Of a stretch of 64,000 nucleotides of DNA, positions 36,078 to 48,806 are shown in pieces. Numbering within the stretch: the stretch's first letter is position 1; each line of letters opens with the position of its first letter. Origin of the DNA: Nemertoderma westbladi (lineage: Eukaryota; Xenacoelomorpha; Nemertodermatida; Nemertodermatidae); contig JAUCBJ010001794.1 in NCBI GenBank assembly GCA_032718475.1, positions 1-64,000 of the forward strand, read 5' to 3'. The translations under genes were made by a program, and so were the position numbers. The notes below the pieces were generated by a model that made no database searches, had not been told where the DNA came from, and worked only from the letters and a program-made list of their open reading frames with translations.

Positions 36078-36134
36078 TGACGGGCCTAGCGGCCCGATAA
36101 GGAACCGACTTTTTATTTCAAATAAAAGATACAA

Positions 36135-36980
36135 TGAGCTCTGCTCGGTCTGGCACGATTGGGCTCGATTCAGTTCGACTTGGCTTGATCGGCTCAGTTT
36201 GGCTCGATTGGGCTAGACTCGGCTTGATTGGGCTCGACTTGACACATCTCGATTCGGCTCAATCGGCTTGATTGGGTTCGACTCGGCTCAGTCCGGCTCG
36301 ACTTGGCTCGAATTGGCTCGATTGGGCTTGACTCGGCTCGATTGGGCTCGAATCGGCTCGATTGGGATTGATAGGGCTTGACTCGGCTTGATTTGGCTCA
36401 ACTTGGCTCAGTCCGGCTCGATTGGGCTCGACTTAGGCTTGATTGGGCTCGACTCGACTCTATTGGGCTCGACTCGATTCGATTGGGCTCGACTCGGCTT
36501 GATTGGGCTCGACTCGACTCAGTCCGGCTCAATTTGGCGCGACACGGCTCAAATGGGCTCGGCTCGGCTCGGTCTGAGTCGACTCAGCTCGATTCGGCTC
36601 AATCGGCTCGATTGGGTTCGACTCGGCTCGGTCTGGCTCGACTTGGCTCAATTGGGCTCAATCCGCTCGACTCGGCTCGATTGGGATTGATTGGGCTTGA
36701 CTCGGCTCGATTTGTCTCAACATGGCTCAGTCTGGCTCGATTGGGCTCGACTTGGCTCGGTCTGGCTCAATTAGGCTCGACTAGGATTGATTGGACTAGA
36801 CTCGGCTCTATTGGGCTCGACTCGACTCGATTGGGCTTGCCTCGCCTCAGTCTGGCTCGACTAGGCTTGATTGGGCTCAACTCGGCTCCGTTCGGCTTGA
36901 CTCGGCTCGATTGGGCTCGACTCGGCTTGATCGCCTCGATTGGTTCTATTCGGCTCGATCAGTATGATTCGGCTCGATTG
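36135..36980 (+). repeat. Degenerate GGCTC pentamer satellite (E8)
   Basis: Same GGCTC-GATTG-GGCTC-GACTC pattern. Whole blocks align with E6 and E9 (for example TGACTCGGCTCGATTGGGC followed by GCCTCGATTGGTTCTATTC at the right end), so it was duplicated with the unit and then changed length internally. Confidence 0.88.
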
Positions 36981-37238
36981 ACACACGCTGCTGGAAGGGT
37001 CAAAGCCAAACTCACGTGCTGCTCGAAGGGACAAAGTCAAACAGTGTGCCTATTATTTGATGTAACTCACGTGCTGCTCGAAGGGCGCAACATCATTTAT
37101 CAAGGGTCAAAGCAAAACTCACGTGCTGCTACTGTAGAAGGGACAAAGTCAAACATTGTGTCTAATATTTGATTAACTCACGTGCTGCGTAGGGCGCAAC
37201 TACATATATCTAAACAAGCCCCTGTCTTGTATTTTAAT

Positions 37239-37364
37239 AATAACATAATAATATACACTCCCCAACGGGGTAAATGAAATTCGGTAAAATCATATTATTA
37301 TTTTATCAATAAAATAGATATAAAATAAAAATAAAAATAATAATAAATCAATTTGTATTTTAAT
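37239..37364. mobile_element. 126-bp insertion with 12-bp target duplication (E8)
   Basis: TTGTATTTTAAT at 37227-37238 is repeated at 37353-37364. Units E6 (about 33776) and E19 (about 51590) have one copy and no insert. The insert is AT-rich with a CCCC-AAC-GGGG hairpin and a TAAAATAAAAATAAAAATAA stretch near its right end, which suggests an A-rich retroposon tail. The class is unknown. Confidence 0.7.
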
Positions 37365-38109
37365 TATATCAGAAATCGTTGCCATGCATAATGTACTATA
37401 TTTGGGTCTCATGACCCACCCCATTGAACAGCTTTGCTTACATCTGATGAGAGTAATCCCAAATTAACTTCCCTCTACGAAAATTATTTTAATTAAATAC
37501 ATGCAACATAGCAGTCTACTCTACAGTCAACAGTAGTAGGCCTACACAATAACTAAAATGGCATTCAGCTTACCAGCTATTCGCATTAAGCTAATAGATA
37601 TTCGATTTCATTGGATTCAGTGAGTGTGTGAGGGCTATTGGGAGAGCAATCAGCTTATGATGTAATACATTAGAATCCCACGGCTTTTGTTTGCTTACTG
37701 TCTGAGTTGTAGAGTGAGGATAATACTTGGCAGAGAAAGCATTTCCTTGTTAGGTCATTCCTATAGAATAGCATTACTAGGCTATCTCTATCCATTTTTA
37801 ATGAGTGTCAGCTGGTGATTTTACCATTGCGCCTATGGCGTTTTTTCGTTTATGTCTATTTTTCGATCCCACGGCTCATGGACGAAATAGCGGAACATAC
37901 CAGGGACCTTAGAATCGCGGCATCTAGCCGCTGTGAAAATTTCATCAAAATCGTTAGAGTAGTTTTGGCTGTAGATCAGTCAGCCAGCCAGCCAGCCAGT
38001 CAGTCAGCCACGAGCAATTCTTACAGTAATGAACCTCTCGGTTCCTAACTAGTGACGGGCCTAGCGGCCCGATAAGGAACCGACTTTTTATTTCAAATAA
38101 AAGAGACAA

Positions 38110-38902
38110 TGAGCTCGCTCGGTCTGGCACGATTGGGCTCGATTCAGTTCGACTTGGCTTGATCGGCTCGATTGGGCTAGACTCGGCTTGATTGGGCTCA
38201 ACTTGACACATCTCGATTCGGCTCAATCAGCTTGAATGGGTTCCACTCGGCTCGGTCCGGCTCGACTTGGCTCGATTGGGCTCGACTCGGCTCGATTGGG
38301 CTCGAATCGGCTCGATTGGGATTGATTGGGCTTGACTCGGCTTGATTTGGCTCAACTTGGCTCAGTCCGGCTCGATTGGGCTCGACTTAGGCTTGATTGG
38401 GCTTGAATCGGCTCTATTTGGCTCGACTCGATTCGATTGGGCTCGACTCGGCTTGATTGGGCTCGATTCGACTCAGTCTGGCTCAATTTGGCGTGACACG
38501 GCTCAATTGGGCTCGGCTCGGCTCGTCTGAGTCGACTCCGCTCGATTCGGCTCAATCGGCTCGATTGGGTTCGACTCGGCTCGGTCTGGCTCGACTTGGC
38601 TCAATTGGGTTCAATCCGCTCGACTCGGCTCGATTGGGATTGATTGGGTTTGACTCGGCTCGATTGGGCTCGACTTGGCTCGGTCCGGGTCAATTAGGCT
38701 CGACTAGGATTGATTGGGCTCAACTCGGCTCTATTGGGCTCGACTCGACTCGATTGGGCTTGCCTCGCCTCAGTCTGGCTCGACTAGGCTTGATTGGGCT
38801 CAACTCGGCTCCGTTCGGTTTGACTCGGCTCGATTGGGCTCGACTCGGCTTGATCGCCTCGATTGGTTCTATTCGGCTCGATCAGTATGATTCGGCTCGA
38901 TT
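38110..38902 (+). repeat. Degenerate GGCTC pentamer satellite (E9)
   Basis: Same pattern as in E8 but about 50 bp shorter, because internal blocks such as the GATTTGTCTCAACATGG segment are missing. Confidence 0.88.
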
Positions 38903-39158
38903 GACACACGCTGCTGGAAGGGTCAAAGCCAAACTCACGTCCTGCTCGAAGGGACAAAGTCAAACAGTTGGTCTATTATTTGATGTAACTCACGTGCTGC
39001 TCGAAGGGCGCAACATCATATATCAAGGGTCAAAGCAAAACTCACGTGCTGCTAGAAGGGACAAAGTCAAACATTGTGTCTAATATTTGATTAACTCACG
39101 TGCTGCTCGAAGGGCGCAACTACATATATCGAAACAAGCCCCTGTCTTGTATTTTAAT

Positions 39159-39278
39159 AATAATATAATAATATACACTCCCCAACGGGGTAAATGAAAT
39201 TCGGTAAAATCATATTATTATTTTATCAATAAAATATATATAAAATAAAAATAAAAATAAATCAATTTGTATTTTAAT
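39159..39278. mobile_element. 120-bp insertion with 12-bp target duplication (E9)
   Basis: TTGTATTTTAAT at 39147-39158 and 39267-39278 bracket the same insert as in E8, six bases shorter in the AAT/AAA run. It was inherited from the common ancestor of E8 and E9. Confidence 0.7.
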
Positions 39279-39968
39279 TATATCAGAAATCGTTGCCATG
39301 CATAATGTACTATATTTGGGTCCCATGACCCACCCCATTGAACATCTTTGCTTACATCTGATAGAGAGTAATCCCAAATTAACTTCCCTCTACGAAAATT
39401 ATTTTAATTAAATACATGCAACATAGCAGTCTACTCTACAGTCAACAGTAGTAGGCCTACACAATAACTAAAATGGCATTCAGCTTACCAGCTATTCGCA
39501 TTAAGCTACTGTAATAGATATTCGATTTCATTGGATTCAGTGAGTGTGTCAGTGAGAGCAATCAGCTTATGATGTAATACATTAGAATCCCACGGCTTTT
39601 GTTTGCTTACTGTCTGAGTTGTAGAGTGAGGATAATACTTGGCAGAGAAAGCATTTCCTTGTTAGGTGGCCATTCCTATAGAATAGCATTACTAGGCTAT
39701 CTCTATCCATTTTTCATGAGTGCCAGCTGGTGTTTTTATCATTGCGCCTATGGCGTTTTTTCGTTTATGTCTATTTTTCGAGCCCACGGCTCATGGACGA
39801 AATAGCGGAACATACCAGGGACCTTAGAATCGCGGTATCCAGCCGCTGTGAAAATTTCATCAAAATCGTTAGAGTAGTTTTGGCTATAGATTAGCCAGCC
39901 AGCCAGCCAGCCAGCCAGTCAATCAGCCAACAATTCTTACAGTAATGAACCTCTCGGTTCCTAACTAG

Positions 39969-41071
39969 AGACGGCGTCAAGACGCCGTTAAGCAAGTCGG
40001 AAGTCATCAATCAAATGTAAATTCCCTCAACAATGTTTACCTATGGTCAGAATGGAAGTGCTATTTACCTATGGTCAGAGAGAGATCCCACTCTGTAATT
40101 TGGCAATTGCTCAAATTCATTCAGTTGAATGGCACAGTAGAGTGAACTAAACTAAATTCCCTCAACAATGTTAATGTTTGCTTATGGTCTGAAGGAACTA
40201 ACAGTCATTCAGCTTGCACTAATGTCAATCACCTACAGTATAAAACATTTAGAATGCCACAGTGTGTAACTTGATACAGATAATAAGCAGTGATATATAT
40301 ATTTCAAACTATAATGTTAGTGTTAGCCTTACAGAGTATCAGTATGAGGCTGAGTAAACATTCCACCTTATAAGCATACTGCCTCCACAGAATTCATGTT
40401 GGCCGAAAGATTTAAAAATAAAACAATTATTATTATAAATACAGTGCAATCCAATAGTACCCAACACACTGTGTAACTAACTGTCAATCAGCTTACACGT
40501 CAATTAACATAGAAGAGAGAGTAACCTTGTAGATCGCCATAGAAAGCATTGGGAAGAGTTATTCAGCTGAGGCTGTAATAGCTGGCTAACCCAGTGAATG
40601 ATTATAAAGTTGGCACTGTATGTACTTCCTTGTTAGGTGGCTCCCTATAGAATAGCAAACCAACTAGTTAATGTTTGCTTTGCCAGAGAGTGGTTGGTAG
40701 GGCCTAAACAAACAGTATGAGTGTACTAAGTATAATAATCTTGGCAACCTCATCGATTTATACTAAGCCTTGTGTAGAAATCCATTACATAAGCCATTTT
40801 TCATCACGACACCAGCTGTTATTGGTGTTATTTTACCATTGCGCCTATGGCGTTTTTTCGTTTATGTCTATTTTTCGAGCCCACGGCTCATGGACGAAAT
40901 AGCGGAACATACCAGGGACCTTAGAATCGCGGTATCTAGATGCTGTGAAAATTTCATCAAAATCGTTAGAGTAGTTTTGGCTGTAGATCAGCCAGTCAGT
41001 CAGCCAGCCAGTCAATCAGCAAACAATTCTTACAGTAATCAAGTCTAACGACTTGCTAATTAATAAACTAG
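39969..41071 (+). repeat. Array unit E10, alpha, chimeric core, end-b
   Basis: The left half of the core is subtype 1 (CACGGCTCATGG) and the right half subtype 2 (TCTAGATGCTGTG), so a crossover or conversion lies at about 40900-40940. End-b is at 41040-41055, followed by CTAATTAATAAACTAG, the usual CTAACTAG with an insertion. The interior matches E27 rather than E1. Confidence 0.85.
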
Positions 41072-42561
41072 TGACGGGCCTAGCGGCCCGATAAGGAACC
41101 GACTTTATTTTAAATAAAAGAGACAACGAGAATTAGTATAAAACTAATAATTATGTAAAAATACAATCATATTTCATACAATAATTTTTAATAAATTCAA
41201 TCTATTATTATAGTTGCTCGATTCTAGAACAAAATCGACCTGCAACTAGTGAAGACCTCGTTTTGGAATTTCGAAACCACGCTGGTGCGATACGCGATAT
41301 CGTGTTTAGTTAATAAATTGAAAACTCCATCAATTCATGTGCAACCAGTAAAAAGAAATCGCGATAAATGTAATTAAATAAAAATTATTCTAGAAAAATT
41401 TTCCTCAAAAAGTATGAAGTCTTGGCATTGGTGACGCGAAACTAGGCTAGTGAGATTCAGGATATTGCGTTTAATATAAAAATCGAAAACGCTATCGAAT
41501 TCCGTAAAGGCGTTAATAAAATACTGCAACTTTTTTGAAATTTGTAAAATTCTAGAACAAGAAAAAATTAATTTTTGAACGGCGCTGTTTGGGGTTTCCA
41601 AACATGGATAGGCTGAAAGAGGACATCGAATTAAGTTGAAAAATAAAAACCCCATCGAATTTGGACAAAGCGTTCCGGAGTTATAGCGGATCGAAAAAAA
41701 TTGACGCCCCCCCCAGTCGCCAAAAATTTACAGTAATTTAAAATTTTGCAAAAAAAATTTTTTGCGTTATTTTTGATGGCGAATCGATTGGCAGTACTGG
41801 CTACGAAAAAATTTTTTTTGAAATTTTTGTTCAGAAAAAAAAACATGGAAAAAGTATATTTTTAAAAAGATTTGTCTTTGCCTATGGTCAGAGAATGATC
41901 CAACTCTGTAACTTGGCAATCGCTCAAATCCATTCAGCTGAATGGCACAGTAGAGTAAACTAAAGTAAATTCCCTATACAATGTTCTGAAGGGGTGACTG
42001 ACAGAGAGTAATCCAACAATAAAACATTTTGCAATAATGTTAGCATTAATGTAGCCAACTCACTGTGTACTTAACAGTCATTCAGCTTACATTAGCAGAG
42101 TGAGATATTCCCATAGATTGCATTGGGAAGAGTAATTCAGCTGAGGCGATAATAGATTTCAAACTAAACCAACCACCAGTCAATGTTTGCTTTGACAGAG
42201 AGTGCAGGGCCTAAACAAACAGTATGGGTGTACTAAGTATAATAATCTTGGCAACCTCATCGATTTATTACTAAGCCTTGTGTAGAAATGCATTACATAA
42301 GCCATTTTTCATCAGGACACCAGCTGTCATTGGTGTTATTTTACCATTGCGCCTATGGCGTTTTTTCGTTTATGTCTATTTTTCGAGCCCACGGCTCATG
42401 GACGAAATAGCGGAACATACCAGGGACCTTAGAATCGCGGTATCCAGCCGCTGTGAAAATTTCATCAAAATCGTTAGAGTAGTTTTGGCTATAGATTAAC
42501 CAGTCAGCCAGTCAATCAATCAGCCAACAATTCTTACAGTAATGAACCTCTCGGTACCTAA
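41072..42561 (+). repeat. Array unit E11, beta-C, core 1, mutated end-a
   Basis: Start hairpin at 41074-41089. AT-rich cargo at 41110-41880 with GACG plus 8 C. End-a at 42544-42557 reads GAACC-TCTC-GGTAC, one stem base changed. CTAACTAG and the next start hairpin are missing: CTAAT runs into AAAAGAGACAATGAG of the next cargo. Confidence 0.82.
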
Positions 42562-43935
42562 TAAAAGAGACAATGAGAAAAAGTATAGAACTAATAATTA
42601 TGTAAAAATACAATCATATTTCATACAATAATTTATTAATAAATTCGATCTATTATTAGTTGCTCAATACTGGAATAAAATCGACCTGCAACTAGTGAAG
42701 ACCTCGTTTTGGAATTTCGTAACCACACTGGTGCGATGCGCGATATCGTGTTTAGTTAATAAATTTAAAACTCCATCAATTTCATGTGCAACCAGTAATA
42801 AGAAAGCGCTATAAATGTAATTAAATAAAAATTATTCTAGAAAAATTTTCCTCAAAAAGTATGAAGTATTGGCATTGGTGACGCGAAACTAGGCTAGTGA
42901 GATTCAGGATATTGCGTTTAATATAAAAATCGAAAACGCTATCGAATTCCGTAAAGGCATTAATAAAATACTGCAACTTTTTTGAAATTTGTAAAATTAT
43001 AGAACTAGAAAAAATTAAATTTTGAACGGCGCTGTTTGGGGTTTCGAAACATGGATAGGCTGAAAGAGGACATCGAATTAAGTTGAAAAATAAAAACCCC
43101 ATCAAATTTGGACAAAGCGTTCCGGAGATATAGCGGATCGAAAAAAATTGACCCCCCCCCCCCCCAGTCGCCAAAAATTTACAGTAATTTAAAATTTTGC
43201 AAAAAAATTTTTTTGCGTTATTTTTGATGGCGAATCGATTGGCAGTACTGGCTACGAAAAAATTTTTTTGAAATTTTTGGTCAGAAAAAAAACATGGAAA
43301 AAGTATCTTTTTAAAAAGATTTGATGTCTTTGCCTATGGTCAGAGAATGATCCAACTCTGTAACTTGGCAATCGCTCAAATCCATTCAGCTGAATAGCAC
43401 AGTAGAGTAAACTAAAGTAAATTCCCTATACAATGTTCTGAAGGGGAGACTGATAGAGAGTAATCCAACAATAAAACATTTTGCAATAATGTTGGCATTA
43501 ATGTAGCCACCAACCAGTTAATATTTGCTTTGACAGAGAGTGGTAGGGCCTAAACAAACAGTATGGGTGTACTAAATATAATAATCTTGGCAACCTCATC
43601 GATTTATTACTAAGCCTTGTGTAGAAATGCATTACATAAGCCATTTTTCATCAGGACACCAGCTGTCATGGGTGTTATTTTACCATTGCACCTATGGCGT
43701 TTTTTTCGTTTATCTCTATTTTTCGAGCCCAGAGGCTATGGACGGAGTAGCCGATCACGCCAGGGACCTTAGAATCGCGGTATCTAGATGCTGTGAAAAT
43801 TTCATCAAAATCGTTAGAGTAGTTTTGGCTGTAGATCAGCCAGCCAGTCAGTCAGCCAGCCAGTCAGTCAGCCAGCCAGTCAGCCAGCCAGTCAGTCAGC
43901 CAACAATTCTTACAGTAATCAAGTCTAACGACTTG
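42562..43935 (+). repeat. Array unit E12, C cargo without start hairpin, core 2, end-b
   Basis: Cargo from AAAAGAGACAATGAGAA with a 14-C run near 43152, then a shortened spacer (GTAGCCACCAACCAG) and core 2 with GCACC replacing GCGCC. The tetranucleotide tract is long (43840-43902). End-b is at 43920-43935. Confidence 0.82.
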
Positions 43936-45050
43936 CTAATTAAATAAAAATTATTCTAGAAAAATTTTCCTCAAAAAGTATGAAGTATTGGCATTGGTGA
44001 CGCGAAACTAGGCTAGTGAGATTCAGGATATTGCGTTTAATATAAAAATCGAAAACGCTATCGAATTCCGTAAAGGCATTAATAAAATACTGCAACTTTT
44101 TTGAAATTTGTAAAATTATAGAACTAGAAAAAATTAAATTTTGAACGGCGCTGTTTGGGGTTTCGAACCATGGATAGGCTGATCTGAAAGAGGACATCGA
44201 ATTAAGTTGAAAAATAAAAACCCCATCAAATTTGGACAAAGCGTTCCGGAGATATAGCGGATCGAAAAAAATTGACCCCCCCCCCCCCCCCCAGTCGCCA
44301 AAAATTTACAGTAATTTCAAATTTTGCAAAAAAAATTTTTTGCGATATTTTTGATGGCGAATCGATTGGCAGTACTGGCTACGAAAATATTTTTTTTGAA
44401 ATTTTTGGTCAGAAAAAAAACATGGAAAAAGTATCTTTTTAAAAAGATTTGATGTATTTGCCTATGGTCAGAGAATGATCCAACTCTGTAACTTGGCAAT
44501 CGCTCAAATCCATTCAGCTGAATAGCACAGTAGAGTAAACTAAAGTAAATTCCCTATACAATGTTCTGAAGGGGAGACTGACAGAGAGTAATCCAACAAT
44601 AAAACATTTTGCAATAATGTTGGCATTAATGTAGCCACCAACCAGTTAATATTTGCTTTGACAGAGAGTGGTAGGGCCTAAACAAACAGTATGGGTGTAC
44701 TAAATATAATAATCTTGGCAACCTCATCGATTTATTACTAAGCCTTGTGTAGAAATGCATTACATAAGCCATTTTTCATCAGGACACCAGCTGTCATGGG
44801 TGTTATTTTACCATTGCGCCTATGGCGTTTTTTTCGTTTATCTCTATTTTTCGAGCCCAGAGGCTATGGACGGAGAGTAGCCGATCATGCCAGGGACCTT
44901 AGAATTATGGTATCTAGATGCTGTGAAAATTTCATCAAAATCGTTAGAGCAGTTTTGGCTGTAGATCAGTCAGTCAGCCAGCCAGTCAGTCAGTCAGCCA
45001 GCCAGTCAGTCAACAATTCTTACAGTAATGAATCTCTCGGTCCTAACTAG
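43936..45050 (+). repeat. Array unit E13, C cargo 5'-truncated, core 2, mutated end-a
   Basis: End-b of E12 runs into the middle of the C cargo at TAATTAAATAAAAATTATTC. 17-C run near 44276. The core has an extra GA (GGAGAGTAGCC) and TTATGG for TCGCGG. End-a reads GAATC-TCTC-GGTCC (45030-45042), then CTAACTAG. Confidence 0.8.
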
Positions 45051-46568
45051 TGACGGGCCTAGCGGCCCGATAAGGAACCGACTTTTTATTTTAAATAAAA
45101 GAGACAACGAGAATTAGTATAGAACTAATAATTATGTAAAAATACAATCATATTTCATAAAATAATTATTAATAAATTTGATCTATTATTAGTTGCTCAA
45201 TTCTAGAACAAAATCGACCTGCAACTAGTGAAGACCTCGTTTTGGAATTTCGAAACCACGCTGGTGCGATGCGCGACATCGTGTTTAGTTAATAAATTGA
45301 AAACTCCATCAATTCATGTGCAACCAGTAATAAGAAATCGCGATAAATGTAATTAAATAAAAATTATTCTTGAAAAATTTTCCTCAAAAAGTATGAAGTC
45401 TTGGCATTGGTGACGCGAAACTAGGCTAGTGAGATTCAGGATATTGCGTTTAATATAAAAATCGAAAACGCTATCGAATTCCATAAAGGCGTTAATAAAA
45501 TACTGCAACTTTTTTGAAATTTGTAAAATTCTAGAACTAGAAAAAATTAATTTTTGAACGGCGCTGTTTGGGTTTTCGAAACATGGATAGGCTGAAAGAG
45601 GACATCGAATTAAGTTGAAAAATGAAAACCCCATCGAATTTGGACAAAGCGTTCCGGAGTTATAGCGGATCGAAAAAAATTGACCCCCGCCCCCCCAGTC
45701 GCCAAAAATTTACAGTAATTTAAAATTTTGCAAAAAAAATTTTTTGCGTTATTTTTGATGGCGAATCGATTGGCAGTACTGGCTAAGAAAAAAATTTTTT
45801 TGAAATTTTTGGTCAGAAAAAAAAACATGGAAAAAGTATATTTTTAAAAAGATTTGATGTCTTTGCCTATGGTCAGAGAATGATCCAACTCTGTAACTTG
45901 GCAATCGCTCAAATCCATTCAGCTGAATGGCACAGTAGAGTAAACTAAAGTAAATTCCCTATACAATGTTCTGAAGGGGAGACTGACAGAGAGTAATCCA
46001 ATAATAAAACATTTTGCAATAATGTTGGCATTAATGTAGCCAACACGCTGTGTACTTAAGTCATTCAGCTTACATTAGCAGAGTGAGATATTCCCATAGA
46101 ATGCATTGGGAAGAGTAATTCAGCTGAGGCGATAATAGATTTCAAACTAAACCAACCAGTTAATATTTGCTTTGACAGAGTGTCCTAGGGCCTAAACAAA
46201 CAGTATGGGTGTACTAAGTACAATAATCTTGGCAACCTCATCAATTTATTACTAAGCCTTGTGTAGAAATGCATTACATAAGCCATTTTTCATCACGACA
46301 CCAGCTGATATTGGTGTTATTTTACCATTGCGCCTATGGCGTTTTTTCGTTTATCTCTATTTTTCGAGCCCAGAGGCTATGGACGGAGTAGCCAATCATG
46401 CCAGGGACCTTAGAATCGCGGTATCTAGCTGCTGTGAAAATTTTATCAAAATCGTTAGAGTAGTTTTGGCTGTAGGTCAGTCAGTCAGTCAGTCAATCAA
46501 TCAATCAGTCAGCCAGCCAGCCAGTCAGTCAGCCAACAATTCTTACAGTAATCAAGTCTAACGACTTG
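45051..46568 (+). repeat. Array unit E14, beta-C, core 2, end-b (mismatched ends)
   Basis: Start hairpin CGGGCC-TAGC-GGCCCG near 45054-45069. Cargo with an interrupted C run (CCCCCGCCCCCCC near 45684). It ends with end-b at 46553-46568 plus ATTAGTACATTG, as in E3 and E4. One of three units whose start and end types disagree; its neighbour E15 carries the opposite end. Confidence 0.82.
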
Positions 46569-47580
46569 ATTAGTACATTGAAAGTACATTTATCAGTATG
46601 AGGCTGAGTAAACATTCCGCCTCAACCACAGTGTGTAACCTGATACCTGATGCAGTGATTTATATATTTCAAACTATAATGTTAGTCTTAGCCTTACAGA
46701 GTATCAGTATATGGCTGTGTAAACATTCCACCTTATAAGCATACAGCCTCCACAGTATTAATGTTGGCATTAATGTAGCCAATACACTGTGTACCTAACA
46801 GTCATTCTGCAGGGGGAAGAGTTATTCAGCTGAGGCGGTAATAGATCGCAAACTAAACCAAGGAGTTGGCAGCCTCATCGATTTATACTAAGCCTGTGTA
46901 GAACCACAAACGCAGTGATTTTTATATTTCAAACTATAATGTTAGTCTTAGCCTTACAGAGTATCAGTATAAGGCTGAGTAAACATTCCACCTTATAAGC
47001 ATACAGCCTCCACAGTATTAATGTTGGCATTAATGTAGCCGATACACTGTATACCTAATAGTCATTCAGCAGGGGGAAGAGTTATTCAGCTGAGGCGGTA
47101 ATAGATTGCAAACTAAACCAACCAGTTGGCAGCCTCATCGATTTATACTAAGCCTGTGTAGAAAGAACCACAAACTAAATCAACCAGTTAATATTTGCTT
47201 TGACAGAGAGTACAGGGCCTAAACAAACAGTATGGGTGTACTAAGTACAATAATCTTGGCAACCTCATCGATTTATACTAAGCCTTGTGTAGAAATGCAT
47301 TACATAAGCAATTTTTCATCAGGACACCAGCTGTCATGGGTGTTATTTTACCATTGCGCCTATGGCGTTTTTTCGTTTATCTCTATTTTTCGAGCCCAGA
47401 GGCTATGGACGGAGTAGCCGATCATGCCAGGGACCTTAGAATCGCGGTATCTAGATGCTGTGAAAATTTCATCAAAATCGTTAGAGTAGTTTTGGCTGTA
47501 GATCAGCCAGCCAGCCAGTCAGCCAGCCAGCCAGTCAGCTAACAATTCTTACAGTAATGAACCTCTTGGTTCCTAACTAG
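46569..47580 (+). repeat. Array unit E15, alpha-like, no start hairpin, core 2, end-a
   Basis: The interior matches E4 and E5 closely. End-a is GAACC-TCTT-GGTTC at 47559-47572, with a loop substitution and an intact stem, then CTAACTAG. Confidence 0.83.
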
Positions 47581-48806
47581 TGACGGCGTCAAGACGCCGT
47601 TAAGCAAGTCGGAAGTCATCAATCAAATGTAAATTCCATCAACAATGTTTGGCTATGGTCTGAAGGAAAGTGTTATTTACCTATGGTCAGAGAGAGAGAT
47701 TCCACTCTGTAACTTGGCAATTACTCAATTCCATTCACCTGAATGGCACAGTAGAGTAAACTAAAGTAAATTCCCTCAACAATGTTTGCCTTTGTTCTGA
47801 AGGGAAGCCAGTAAATGCCATTCACCTATAAAACATTGTTAATGCCTCAGTGTATAACCTGATACAGATATTAAGCATTGATTTTTATTCTTCAAACTAT
47901 AATATTAGCCTATGGAGAATCATATTATGTGGCTGATTAAACATACATTTTTATAAACATACAGTCTCCACAGTATCAATGTTGGCATTAATGTAGCCAA
48001 TACACTGTGTACCTAACAGTCATTCTGCAGGGGGAAGAGTTATTCAGCTGAGGCGGTAATAGATCGCAAACTAAACCAAGGAGTTGGCAGCCTCATCGAT
48101 TTATACTAAGCCTGTGTAGAACCACAAACGCAGTGATTTTTATATTTCAAACTATAATGTTAGTCTTAGCCTTACAGAGTATCAGTATATGGCTGAGTAA
48201 ACATTCCACCTTATAAGAATACAGCCTCCACAGTATTAATGTTGGCATTAATGTAGCCAATACACTGTACCTAACAGTCATACAGCAGGGGGATGAGTTA
48301 TTCAGCTGAGGCGGTAATAGATTGCAAACTAAACCAACGAGGTGGCAGCCTCATCGATTTATATTAAGCCTGTGTAGAACCACAAACTAAATCAACCAGT
48401 TAATGTTTGCTTTGACAGAGAGTGCAGGGCCTAAACAAACAGTATGGTTGTACTAAGTACAATACTCTTGGCTACCTCATCGATTTATACTAAGCCTTGT
48501 GTAGAAATGCATTACATAAGACATTTTTCATCAGGACACCAGCTGTCATGGGTGTTATTTTACCATTGCGCCTATGGCGTTTTTTTCGTTTATCTCTATT
48601 TTTCGAGCCCAGAGGCTATGGACGGAGTAGCCGATCATGCCAGGGACCTTAGAATCGCGGTATCTAGATGCTGTGAAAATTTCATCAAAATCGTTAGAGC
48701 AGTTTTGGCTGTAGATCAGTGCGCGATATCGTGTTTAGTTAATAAATTTAAAACTCCATCAATTCATGTGCAACCAGTAATAAGAAATCGCTATAAATGT
48801 AACTAG
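47581..48806 (+). repeat. Array unit E16, alpha, core 2, end lost by rearrangement
   Basis: Intact alpha start (47583-47600). The core is cut after GTAGATCAGT at about 48720 and joined to a piece of C cargo (GCGCGATATCGTG to ATAAATGT, 48720-48800), then AACTAG and the next alpha start. The tetranucleotide tract and end hairpin are missing. Confidence 0.82.

Larger units (their letters stand above)
36078..38052 (+). repeat. Array unit E8, beta-D, core 1, end-a
   Basis: Pentamer satellite at 36135-36980 and E-box repeats at 37005-37195. A 126-bp insertion lies at 37239-37364, then the unclassified segment and core 1 (with TTCGATCCCACGG, which weakens the GAGCC-CAC-GGCTC hairpin). End-a is at 38031-38044, directly followed by another beta start. 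Confidence 0.85.
38053..39968 (+). repeat. Array unit E9, beta-D, core 1, end-a
   Basis: Start hairpin at 38056-38071, directly joined to the end of E8. Satellite at 38110-38902, E-box repeats at 38935-39115, the same 12-bp-flanked insertion as E8 (39159-39278), core 1 with ATCCAGCCGCTG. The tetranucleotide tract is nearly all CAGC. End-a is at 39947-39960. Confidence 0.85.
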
